Assembly: GCA_900321795.1 (NCBI GenBank)
Contig: ONXO01000072.1
Coordinates: 1 to 7,399 of the forward strand
Direction of reading: 5' to 3'
From: an uncultured Eubacteriales bacterium
GTDB lineage: Bacteria; Bacillota_I; Bacilli_A; RF39; UBA660
DNA length: 7,399 nucleotides
Below the pieces are notes generated by a model. It was not told the origin of the DNA. It did no database searches and worked only from the letters and a program-made list of their open reading frames with translations. The first letter of the stretch is position 1, and each line of letters starts with the position of its first letter. The translations under genes were made by a program, and so were the position numbers. Positions 1 through 4,935 of the stretch are shown piece by piece.

Positions 1-89
1 GAAGTTCCACCGGAAACATTCATTGTAATTGTATAAGTAGGAAGAAGTGTCACACTGCATGTTTGAGCCTGCCTTACATTTGATACTAA
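1..89 (-). CDS. Fragment of a repeat-containing surface protein, reading out of the window
   Basis: Read on the minus strand from about 89 to 1, this stretch gives residues such as VSNVRQAQTCSVTL, then TYTITMNVSGGT. This is the same domain style as the plus-strand protein next to it, which has SNVTESQTCTVTL followed by KYTITY. The match covers the T-C-(S/T)-V-T-L strand and the following Y-T-I-T strand, so I take it as real coding sequence of the same repeat family. It continues off the left edge. It has no start codon: to the right of about 90 the frame stays open but stops looking like a repeat domain. It therefore begins abruptly at the junction with the plus-strand fragment. It may be part of an inverted copy of the same gene, a neighbouring paralogue, or an assembly chimera. 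The fragment is short, but the residue match is specific. Confidence 0.55.
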
Positions 90-852
90 TGGTGGTAATG
101 CATGGACAAGTGCAACGTGTACTTTGCCTTCGGTTTTATCATCAGGTACATGTACTAAAGAAGTGGTTAGTACTCAGACCTATGGAACTTTGCCGACACC
201 GACACGCTCAAATTATACTTTTGATGGTTGGTATACTAATCACAAAAGCGGAACACTAGTAACTGATACTAGTACAGTTTCAATATCAGCCAATCAAACA
301 TTGTATGCACGTTGGACTGCGTATCCTATAGTTGCGCTAAGTGTTAGAAATGGAACTGTTTCGCCAAGTTCAAGTTATGTACATGTAACTCCTGGTGGAA
401 GCACATCGTTTACAGTAACACCAAATTCGGGCTACACTTTAACAAATGCAACAGTAAGTTGCGGACAGGCTACAGCAAGTGTTGATACAACCCAAAATAC
501 TATAACAATAAGTAATGTTACAGAATCACAAACATGTACAGTTACTTTAGGAAGAAAGTATACAATTACATATAGTTCATTTTCTTCAGCTGGTGTATCA
601 CCGACAGCGGGAGATCAGCCAACTGAAATTATCTCTGGCGGAAGCACATCATTTACGTTCAGTGCTATTTCAGGAGTTGGTAATTTATATTGTAGTGCCA
701 ATAGAATTTCATGCACTAATGCGATGTGTGCAGCAACTACTACAACCTGTCAAAATTCTAGAGGTCAAAATAAAACTTGCAAACAAGTAACTATTTCGAA
801 TCCAACAAAAAATGTAACTGTTACATGCACCTCTTTGGGTAATGTTTATTAA
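67..852 (+). CDS. 3' end of a Listeria/Bacteroides-type repeat surface protein, 5' end missing
   Basis: The open frame begins after a TGA at 64-66. Repeat-like residues (LTFDTNGG) start at about 73, upstream of the first possible start codon (TTG 124), so the true N-terminus is missing. Bases 73-318 encode one InlB B-repeat-like unit with the hallmarks FDTNGG, YGTLPTPTR, YTFDGWYT and LYARWT. Two beta-rich domains follow, each carrying GGSTSFT (codons near 394 and 637, about 81 residues apart). The protein is rich in Thr, Ser, Asn and Cys. It ends at TAA 850-852 with no LPXTG motif, transmembrane segment or other anchor visible. Families of this kind are exported surface proteins, and adhesion is an inference only. 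The G+C content is visibly higher than in the genes to the right. A secretion signal would be on the missing 5' part. Confidence 0.75.
   Translation, partial: ACLTFDTNGGNAWTSATCTLPSVLSSGTCTKEVVSTQTYGTLPTPTRSNYTFDGWYTNHKSGTLVTDTSTVSISANQTLYARWTAYPIVALSVRNGTVSPSSSYVHVTPGGSTSFTVTPNSGYTLTNATVSCGQATASVDTTQNTITISNVTESQTCTVTLGRKYTITYSSFSSAGVSPTAGDQPTEIISGGSTSFTFSAISGVGNLYCSANRISCTNAMCAATTTTCQNSRGQNKTCKQVTISNPTKNVTVTCTSLGNVY
394..659 (+). repeat. Two imperfect copies of a GGSTSFT-coding segment
   Basis: Bases 394-416 and 637-659 are near-identical 23-mers, differing at 4 positions, that encode GGSTSFT followed by V or F. They mark the same position in two successive beta-rich domains about 81 residues apart. 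The minus-strand fragment at the left edge also reaches SGGT, so a third related site is cut by the window edge. Such near-identical segments could support recombination between domains. Confidence 0.6.
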
Positions 853-866
853 TTTTTAGTGATATT

Positions 867-902
867 AAAATTAGTCTTAGATTTTTCTAAGATTAATTTT
901 TT
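867..902 (+). terminator. Rho-independent terminator of the surface-protein gene
   Basis: The arms TTAGTCTTAGA (871-881) and TCTAAGATTAA (886-896) pair over 11 bp with one G-T wobble, around a TTTT loop. A T6 tract follows at 897-902. Four A residues before the left arm can extend the stem into the T tract. It starts about 15 nt after the TAA stop of the repeat protein. Confidence 0.88.
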
Positions 903-910
903 CAATAAGC

Positions 911-939
911 TTGTTTAATTTATTAAAATAGGGTATCAT
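911..939 (+). promoter_or_regulatory. Probable sigma-A-like promoter for rluB
   Basis: TTGTTT (911-916) and TATCAT (934-939) are separated by 17 nt and each matches the sigma-A consensus at 4-5 of 6 positions. The -10 lies in GGTATCATTATAGTG (932-946), which matches the promoter box of the gene at 2107 in 14 of 15 bases. The start codon is at 995, so the leader would be about 50 nt, longer than for the other genes here. Confidence 0.5.
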
Positions 940-994
940 TATAGTGTACTTTTTAATAATTAGTATTAATAATAATTTTTAATATGGTGATAAT

Positions 995-1705
995 ATGATA
1001 AGACTTCAAAAATATATAAGTGAATGTGGAATAGCTTCAAGAAGAAAAGCAGAAGAACTAATAACAAATGGTAAAGTTAGCGTAAATGGGAAAATAGTGA
1101 AAGAACTAGGTACAAAAATAAATGAAAGTGATGCTGTAGTTGTTAACGGCAAGCTATTAAAGAAAGATGTAAAAAAGTACTATTTGCTTTATAAGCCTAG
1201 AGAAGTTATATCTTCTAGTAAAGATGAAAAAGGAAGAAAAACTGTGGTGAATTTAATCAAAACAACAGATAGAATATATCCAATAGGAAGGCTAGACTAT
1301 GATACAACTGGAATAATACTTCTTACTAATGATGGAGAGCTTTCTAATTTATTAACTCATCCATCACATAATGTAGAAAAGGAATATTTAGCTAAAGTAA
1401 AAGGTTTCTTTAAAAAAGAAGATGCTAATAAACTAAGTGATGGTGTGATTCTAAATGGTAAAAAGACAAAAAAAGCTTTGTTTAAAATGGATCGATATGA
1501 TAAAAAAAGTGATTCTTCCTATGTAAAAGTGATAATTACTGAAGGAAGAAATCATCAGGTTAAGGATATGTTTGCACTTCTTGGCTATGAAGTATTAAAA
1601 CTAAAGCGTGAAAGATATGCTTTTCTTAATTTAAGTGGTCTTAAAAGTGGTGAATATAGGCAGCTTACAATTAAAGAAGTTAAACAGCTATATAGCTTAA
1701 AATAA
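995..1705 (+). CDS. rluB: 23S rRNA pseudouridine synthase, RsuA/RluB family
   Basis: This 236-residue protein has the layout of the RsuA/RluB/RluE/RluF family. Residues 1-60 form an S4 RNA-binding domain (RLQKYISECGIASRRKAEEL). The catalytic domain carries GRLDYDTTGIILLTNDGEL, where D101 is the expected catalytic aspartate. A KEYLAKVKG strand and the late motif EGRNHQVKDMFALLG follow. Family members isomerise uridine to pseudouridine, and RluB-type enzymes act on 23S rRNA helix 89. The close relative RsuA acts on 16S rRNA, so target assignment is by family likeness only. The start is ATG 995, with GGTGA at 986-990 as ribosome-binding site. The length is normal for Bacilli. It stands alone: its own promoter lies upstream and a terminator directly follows. 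The usual Bacillus neighbours (scpAB, spmAB) are absent. Confidence 0.92.
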   Translation: MIRLQKYISECGIASRRKAEELITNGKVSVNGKIVKELGTKINESDAVVVNGKLLKKDVKKYYLLYKPREVISSSKDEKGRKTVVNLIKTTDRIYPIGRLDYDTTGIILLTNDGELSNLLTHPSHNVEKEYLAKVKGFFKKEDANKLSDGVILNGKKTKKALFKMDRYDKKSDSSYVKVIITEGRNHQVKDMFALLGYEVLKLKRERYAFLNLSGLKSGEYRQLTIKEVKQLYSLK

Positions 1706-1732
1706 AAAGGAGTTCTAATTTTGAACTCTTTT
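1706..1732. terminator. Bidirectional terminator between rluB and the ferredoxin gene
   Basis: The arms 1706-1715 (AAAAGGAGTTC without its first A) and 1723-1732 (GAACTCTTTT) pair over 10 bp around a 7-nt loop. On the minus strand the hairpin is followed by a T-rich tract (TTTTTATTTTA), a good terminator for the ferredoxin. On the plus strand the tail is weaker (AATCTTCTTTTA). The right arm reaches the ferredoxin stop codon at 1731-1733, and the left arm starts right after the rluB stop. Confidence 0.82.
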
Positions 1733-1937
1733 AATCTTCTTTTATATCTTCTATTCTAAAAGCTTCAGTAGGGCACATTTCAACTGTTTCAAGTAAACTT
1801 GTTTTATCTTCACTAGTAACTTTTTTACCTACAGCATCAGCTTGACCCATTTCATCAAAAACTAAATATTCAGGGTGCCTACTAACACATAGTCCACAAC
1901 CTATACAAGTATTTTTATCAATAACTATCTTTTCCAT
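1731..1937 (-). CDS. Ferredoxin, single [4Fe-4S] cluster
   Basis: This 68-residue acidic protein carries the iron-sulfur motif C11-x2-C14-x2-C17 near the N-terminus and C55-P56 near the C-terminus. That is the ligand set of small monocluster [4Fe-4S] ferredoxins such as Bacillus Fer. Position 21 (H, before P22) is where some relatives carry an extra Cys. This site is not a ligand in monocluster types, so the protein should still bind one cluster. It is a cytoplasmic electron carrier, and its partners cannot be told from the context. The start ATG has AGGAGG (1945-1950) 7 nt upstream, the most canonical ribosome-binding site in the window. It is the only minus-strand complete gene here. It converges on rluB and diverges from the gene at 2107. 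Confidence 0.93.
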   Translation of the reverse strand: MEKIVIDKNTCIGCGLCVSRHPEYLVFDEMGQADAVGKKVTSEDKTSLLETVEMCPTEAFRIEDIKED

Positions 1938-1956
1938 TTCATTTCCTCCTATCTAA

Positions 1957-1985
1957 ATTATAATATAATTAAGATTTAATAGCAA
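1957..1985 (-). promoter_or_regulatory. Promoter of the ferredoxin gene
   Basis: On the minus strand TTGCTA (1985-1980) and TATAAT (1962-1957) are 17 nt apart, a good sigma-A match. The -10 ends 19 nt before the ATG, with AGGAGG in between, so the leader is about 12 nt. Confidence 0.65.
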
Positions 1986-2081
1986 ATATTTTTAAATACG
2001 TAGTGAAGTTGTTAAAATAATAATCGAAGATTAACTAAAAAGACTAATTTTTATTTTTCTCTTCTAAAACTCTTAAAGTTG

Positions 2082-2090
2082 TGGTATTAT
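2082..2090 (+). promoter_or_regulatory. Extended -10 promoter for the tail-anchored protein gene
   Basis: TGG-TATTAT (2082-2090) is an extended -10 element with only a poor -35. The -10 ends 16 nt before ATG 2107, so the transcript would start close to the GTGGTGA ribosome-binding site. The stretch 1963-2081 between the two divergent genes shows no other feature apart from the ferredoxin -35. Confidence 0.5.
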
Positions 2091-2106
2091 TATAGTGGTG
2101 AATAGT

Positions 2107-3039
2107 ATGAGTACGAGAATGGACAGATATAATAATGTATCTTTAGAAGAAAAAACTTTGAGTAGAGTAGAAAAAAATGACTCATTATATGAAGACATTA
2201 AGACTAGTGATTTAAGGGATGTAAGAACTAATAACAACATAAGAGTCTTAGAAAGTAATGGAAAAACAATAAATCTTGACAAGATAAGAAAATATGTAGA
2301 AGAATCAAGAGAAAAACCTCGTGAAAGAAGAAGTGTTGCCATCGAAGTATCTACTAATGACAAAGAAGAAACTCAAAATAAAACTAAAGAATATGATATA
2401 CTTTCAGTACTTGAAAAAGCCAAACAAAATAGAAGTGTAGATTATGAAACTGAAAGATATAAAAAACTTAGAACTAGAGAGTATGATATCTTAAAAGAGA
2501 TAGAGACATATAGTGTAGAAGAAGATCCTTTGGAAGAGGAAGAAGAACTTAATACAGGCGAGAGAACAATTGTAGATTTAATAAATACTGTAACTATTCA
2601 TAAAGGTGGAGAAAGTTTACTGAGTGATTTACTTGGTGGAAGTGAAGATGATGTAACTTTACCAATTAATGAAGAAAGAACAAGTGGTACTTTAAAAGAA
2701 GAATTAAAAGAAATAGATTTAAAGAAAGCACAAGAACAAATAGATAGAGAAAAATTAGAAGCTAGAAGAAGAGAAGTACTAGACCAAACTATTGAAGATC
2801 AAATAGCTAAAACTAAAGAGCTAGCTCTTCTAAAAGAAAAAACTATGGATTTAGATAGGTCATTCTTTACAAACTCAATGAGTTTCTCTAAAGAAGATTT
2901 TGAGGGATTTGAAGAGTTAGAAAAAAGTGTTAAAAAGAATAATGTTCTTACTAAAGTAATGCTTGGACTTTTAGTGTTATTTATAATAATAACACTTGTA
3001 GTTATAGCAAATTATGTATTTAACTTAGGACTATTTTAG
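2107..3039 (+). CDS. Unrecognised protein with a single C-terminal membrane anchor
   Basis: I do not assign this 310-residue protein to a named family. The first 280 residues are highly charged and lack a signal peptide. EYDIL occurs twice, at 95-99 and 125-129 (TKEYDILSVLEKA, TREYDILKEIET), suggesting a small duplicated motif. Residues 138-148 are an acidic run, and about 196-248 looks like a coiled coil. The segment RSFFTNSMSFSKEDFEGFEE (251-270) looks like a conserved docking region. Residues about 282-304 form one hydrophobic helix followed by a very short tail, so the protein is probably tail-anchored with its bulk in the cytoplasm. ATG 2107 is chosen because GTG 2095 and GTG 2098 lie within the GTGGTGA ribosome-binding site. 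A terminator separates it from yunB. A link to sporulation or the envelope would rest on position alone. Confidence 0.85.
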   Translation: MSTRMDRYNNVSLEEKTLSRVEKNDSLYEDIKTSDLRDVRTNNNIRVLESNGKTINLDKIRKYVEESREKPRERRSVAIEVSTNDKEETQNKTKEYDILSVLEKAKQNRSVDYETERYKKLRTREYDILKEIETYSVEEDPLEEEEELNTGERTIVDLINTVTIHKGGESLLSDLLGGSEDDVTLPINEERTSGTLKEELKEIDLKKAQEQIDREKLEARRREVLDQTIEDQIAKTKELALLKEKTMDLDRSFFTNSMSFSKEDFEGFEELEKSVKKNNVLTKVMLGLLVLFIIITLVVIANYVFNLGLF

Positions 3040-3053
3040 AATAGTTCTTTTTT
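3028..3053 (+). terminator. Terminator with the stop codon in its loop
   Basis: The arms 3028-3035 (GGACTATT) and 3040-3047 (AATAGTTC) form an 8-bp stem with one wobble. The 4-nt loop 3036-3039 contains the TAG stop (3037-3039) of the preceding gene. T6 (3048-3053), then CTTTT, follows. Confidence 0.85.
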
Positions 3054-3061
3054 CTTTTAAG

Positions 3062-3067
3062 TATAAT
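3062..3067 (+). promoter_or_regulatory. -10 element of yunB
   Basis: This is a consensus TATAAT, 17 nt before ATG 3085 and directly after the upstream terminator's T tract. There is no convincing -35. In Bacillus yunB is under a sporulation sigma factor (sigma-E), and this box does not obviously fit the sigma-E -10, so the regulator is open. Confidence 0.4.
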
Positions 3068-3084
3068 TAAATGTGAAAAAGAAA

Positions 3085-3810
3085 ATGCATTTTAGAAGAT
3101 TTAGATTTTATGTCAGTAGTAAAGGTAAAATCGGTATAGCTGTTTTACTTATTTTCTTAGTGACTTCAAGTATATTTTTAACTTTAAAAACAAAAATAAA
3201 TACTGTCTTAAAAGTATTTGCAGAAAATGAGATAACTAATGTATCTACTTATGTAATAAATGAATCAATAGCAAATAGCTTTGATAATGTAAATGTTGAT
3301 AGTCTAGTTAAAACAATAACTAATAAAAATGATGAAATAATAAGCATAGATTTTAATGCTTTAGAAGTTAACAAGGCTTTAAATAATGTAAACTCTACCA
3401 TAATAAAATCTTTAAAAGAAATAGGAAATAATAACTATAGTAATTTAAGTTCTAGTGTTTATGAATTAGAAAAAAGAGACAATGGTTTTATTTATTATGT
3501 ACCTCTTGGAGTAGTTAGTGGCAACCCAGTAGTGGCTGATTTAGGACCTAAGATACCTATAAAAGCAACACTTAATGGTAGTGTATTTTCTAATGTAAAG
3601 ACTGAACTTACGGAATATGGGATAAATAACTCCCTATTAAAAATCTATGTTGAAGTAGATACAAGCATAAGTTTTATCATGCCTTTTGTTTCTGATACTA
3701 TAAAATTAAAAAGCGAAGTTCCTATAATAACAAAAATAATAAATGGAAAAGTGCCTGAAGTTTATGGCTCAGGATATGCAATAAGTAGCGCGCTTAATGA
3801 AAGTGTGTGA
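3085..3810 (+). CDS. yunB: Sporulation protein YunB
   Basis: This protein has 241 residues from ATG 3085. A basic N-terminus (FRRFRFYVSSKGK) precedes one transmembrane helix (about 15-33), and the rest should lie outside the cytoplasm. The diagnostic YunB region is YYVPLGVVSGNPVVADLGPK (138-157) followed by IPIKA. EYGINNSLLKIYVEV (177-191) and PIITKIINGKVPEVYG (213-228) follow. The architecture resembles SpoIIR/YunB-type mother-cell membrane proteins. In Bacillus subtilis YunB is needed for normal sporulation and its mechanism is not well known. The frame stays open to GTG 3073, four codons upstream. I prefer the ATG because GTGA at 3073-3076 matches the ribosome-binding motif seen before other genes here. 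The TGA stop is part of the next gene's promoter. Confidence 0.9.
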   Translation: MHFRRFRFYVSSKGKIGIAVLLIFLVTSSIFLTLKTKINTVLKVFAENEITNVSTYVINESIANSFDNVNVDSLVKTITNKNDEIISIDFNALEVNKALNNVNSTIIKSLKEIGNNNYSNLSSSVYELEKRDNGFIYYVPLGVVSGNPVVADLGPKIPIKATLNGSVFSNVKTELTEYGINNSLLKIYVEVDTSISFIMPFVSDTIKLKSEVPIITKIINGKVPEVYGSGYAISSALNESV

Positions 3811-3816
3811 TATAAT
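3808..3816 (+). promoter_or_regulatory. Extended -10 promoter of the glycosylase gene, overlapping the yunB stop
   Basis: TGA-TATAAT (3808-3816) is a perfect extended -10. Its TGA is the yunB stop codon. It ends only 6 nt before ATG 3823, so transcription should begin at or next to the A of the ATG. No Shine-Dalgarno is present, and the window shows no -35. Confidence 0.6.
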
Positions 3817-3822
3817 GTTTAT

Positions 3823-4308
3823 ATGAAAGAAAAAGTTTATCATAATTTAAAGCCAATTTATAATAAAGATAGTAAAGTACTAATTTTAGGAAGCATGCCA
3901 AGTAAAATATCTAGAGAAGTAGGGTTTTACTATGCTAATAAAACAAATAGATTTTGGAAGGTAATGGAAGAGTTATTTGGTGAGAAGGTAGAAACTAATG
4001 AAGAAAAGGGAAACTTATTGATAAGAAAGAAAATAGCCCTTTGGGATACAATAAAGTCTTGTGATATAGTTTCTTCTTCTGATAGCTCAATTACTAATGT
4101 ACAAGTTAATGATATAAACTTGCTTATAAAGAATAGAAGTATTAAAGTTATATTTTGTATAGGTAAAAAATCTTTTGAGCTATTTAATAAATACATAAAA
4201 GTAGATATACCAGTTTATTATCTACCAAGTACTAGTAGTGCTAACGCTTCTAAAAGCTTAAATGAGCTAGTAAATGAATATAGAGTTATACTAAATTATT
4301 TATACTAG
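3823..4308 (+). CDS. Hypoxanthine/uracil-DNA glycosylase, MUG-like (UDG family 6 type)
   Basis: This 161-residue protein has the single alpha/beta domain of the uracil-DNA glycosylase superfamily. Motif 1 is ILGSMPSKISREVGFYYANK (21-40) followed directly by TNRFW. The Asn of N-R-F-W (N42) is in the position I expect for the catalytic Asn of family 6 enzymes. Motif 2 is LPSTSSAN (134-141), typical of hypoxanthine-DNA glycosylases. Such enzymes excise deaminated bases, chiefly hypoxanthine, from DNA to start base-excision repair. Length is normal for the family. A mismatch-specific uracil glycosylase of the Mug type is the alternative. The gene begins 12 nt after yunB, with no ribosome-binding site, and appears leaderless. 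No clear terminator follows its TAG, so readthrough into yutD is possible. Confidence 0.87.
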   Translation: MKEKVYHNLKPIYNKDSKVLILGSMPSKISREVGFYYANKTNRFWKVMEELFGEKVETNEEKGNLLIRKKIALWDTIKSCDIVSSSDSSITNVQVNDINLLIKNRSIKVIFCIGKKSFELFNKYIKVDIPVYYLPSTSSANASKSLNELVNEYRVILNYLY

Positions 4309-4328
4309 TTTTAATTAAAAAAAAGTTA

Positions 4329-4334
4329 TATAAT
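4329..4334 (+). promoter_or_regulatory. -10 element of yutD
   Basis: This TATAAT ends 16 nt before ATG 4351. A GGTGA ribosome-binding site (4341-4345) lies in between, so the leader would be about 10 nt. The -35 region is poor (TAGTTT at 4306-4311). Confidence 0.45.
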
Positions 4335-4350
4335 TAAATGGGTGAAGGAA

Positions 4351-4623
4351 ATGGAATTATTTGGAGAACAATATAAATTAATAGAAAATTATAATGATGC
4401 TTTTAATGAAGAAGAAGTAAAAAGCAAAGCAACTGATTATTTTAAGGATTATGACTATATTGTAGGAGATATAGCATACTCTAAGTTAAGGCTTAAAGGC
4501 TTTACAAAAAAAGATAATAAGCTTAATAATAGTATTAATGATTATGGTAGAGTAAAGAGCTACATAAAAGACAATTGTGCTTATGGTTGTAAATATTTTA
4601 TTTTAGAGAAAGAAAACGTTTGA
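4351..4623 (+). CDS. yutD: YutD family protein (DUF1027)
   Basis: This protein has 90 residues from ATG 4351. It matches the YutD pattern in order: a short N-terminal strand with QYKLIENYNDAFN (7-19), YDYIVGD (34-40), KLRLKGF (45-51), then DYGRVKSYIKDNCAYGCKYF (64-83) and ILEK. The C-A-Y-G-C pair (C76, C80) corresponds to the conserved C-N-F-G-C of Bacillus YutD. It is a small cytoplasmic protein and its function is not established. GTG 4342 would add three residues but lies in the GGTGA ribosome-binding site, so I take the ATG. YutD is a neighbour of yutH and close to yunB in Bacillus, so its place between them here supports the assignment. The terminator after it overlaps its TGA. Confidence 0.86.
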   Translation: MELFGEQYKLIENYNDAFNEEEVKSKATDYFKDYDYIVGDIAYSKLRLKGFTKKDNKLNNSINDYGRVKSYIKDNCAYGCKYFILEKENV

Positions 4624-4638
4624 TTTAAGCGTTTTTTT
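4613..4638 (+). terminator. Terminator overlapping the yutD stop codon
   Basis: The arms 4613-4621 (AAAACGTTT) and 4627-4635 (AAGCGTTTT) pair over 9 bp with one wobble around a 5-nt loop. T residues continue to 4638. The TGA stop (4621-4623) lies at the stem-loop boundary. The -35 of the next gene (TTGATT, 4620-4625) also falls inside the hairpin. Confidence 0.83.
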
Positions 4639-4648
4639 ATGTTATTAT
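4620..4648 (+). promoter_or_regulatory. Promoter of the DUF1292-like / coiled-coil operon
   Basis: TTGATT (4620-4625), a 17-nt spacer and TATTAT (4643-4648) fit sigma-A. A TG at 4640-4641 makes it an extended -10. The -10 ends 23 nt before ATG 4672. AGGAGAGTGA (4658-4667) is the ribosome-binding region. The promoter is embedded in the previous terminator. Confidence 0.6.
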
Positions 4649-4671
4649 ATTTATAGTAGGAGAGTGATGTT

Positions 4672-4929
4672 ATGAAAAGAATTACAATACAGAATATGGA
4701 TGGTACTATGGAAGAAGTAGATCTTGTTAATTCTTTCGATGTTAAGGATATTAATAAAAACTTTGTTATTCTATCAAAAGGTGAAAAAATAAAAGAAGGA
4801 ATGAGTAAAGTGTATATTTCAGAAGTTGTTGAGGAAACACCAGGTGTATATAAGTTAATAGGTATTACTGATGAAAGCATTTGGGATAAGGTAAAACAAG
4901 CAATGAAAGAAATAGTTCAAGGAGCGTGA
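4672..4929 (+). CDS. Small DUF1292-like protein
   Basis: This 85-residue protein starts with a DUF1292-like strand pattern: ITIQNMDGTMEEVDLVNSFD (4-23), then FVILSKGE (31-38), KVYISEVVEETPGVYKLIGI (46-65), and a C-terminal helix (WDKVKQAMKEIVQ, 71-83). DUF1292 proteins are small acidic cytoplasmic proteins of unknown function, common in Firmicutes. The resemblance here is in layout more than in exact residues. The start is ATG 4672, preceded by AGGAGAGTGA. The 3' end supplies the ribosome-binding site for the next gene, which starts 6 nt after the TGA, so the two are co-transcribed and may be functionally tied. Confidence 0.72.
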   Translation: MKRITIQNMDGTMEEVDLVNSFDVKDINKNFVILSKGEKIKEGMSKVYISEVVEETPGVYKLIGITDESIWDKVKQAMKEIVQGA

Positions 4930-4935
4930 TTACAA

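Noticed and set aside
47..259. Plus-strand open frame of 70 codons overlapping the repeat-protein frame
   Set aside because: Its residues resemble no domain, while the overlapping frame carries clear repeat motifs. It is a shadow.
593..790. Plus-strand open frame of 65 codons inside the repeat-protein gene
   Set aside because: It is fully inside a frame with clear domain repeats and shows no protein-like features of its own.
1731..1937. Ferredoxin with a missing fourth cluster ligand (His at position 21)
   Set aside because: Monocluster ferredoxins use the distant Cys-Pro (C55) as fourth ligand, so the set is complete.
2073..2363. Minus-strand open frame of 96 codons
   Set aside because: It looks hydrophobic only because it is the antisense of a charged coding region, and it covers the start of the real gene and its promoter.
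3930..4196. Minus-strand open frame of 88 codons
   Set aside because: It is antisense to the glycosylase core motifs, with no ribosome-binding site.
4309..4320. Palindrome TTTTAATTAAAA after the glycosylase stop, as a terminator
   Set aside because: It is A/T only, with no T tract after it on the plus strand, so too weak to call.
4581..4880. Minus-strand open frame of 99 codons
   Set aside because: It crosses a terminator, a promoter and two recognised plus-strand genes.
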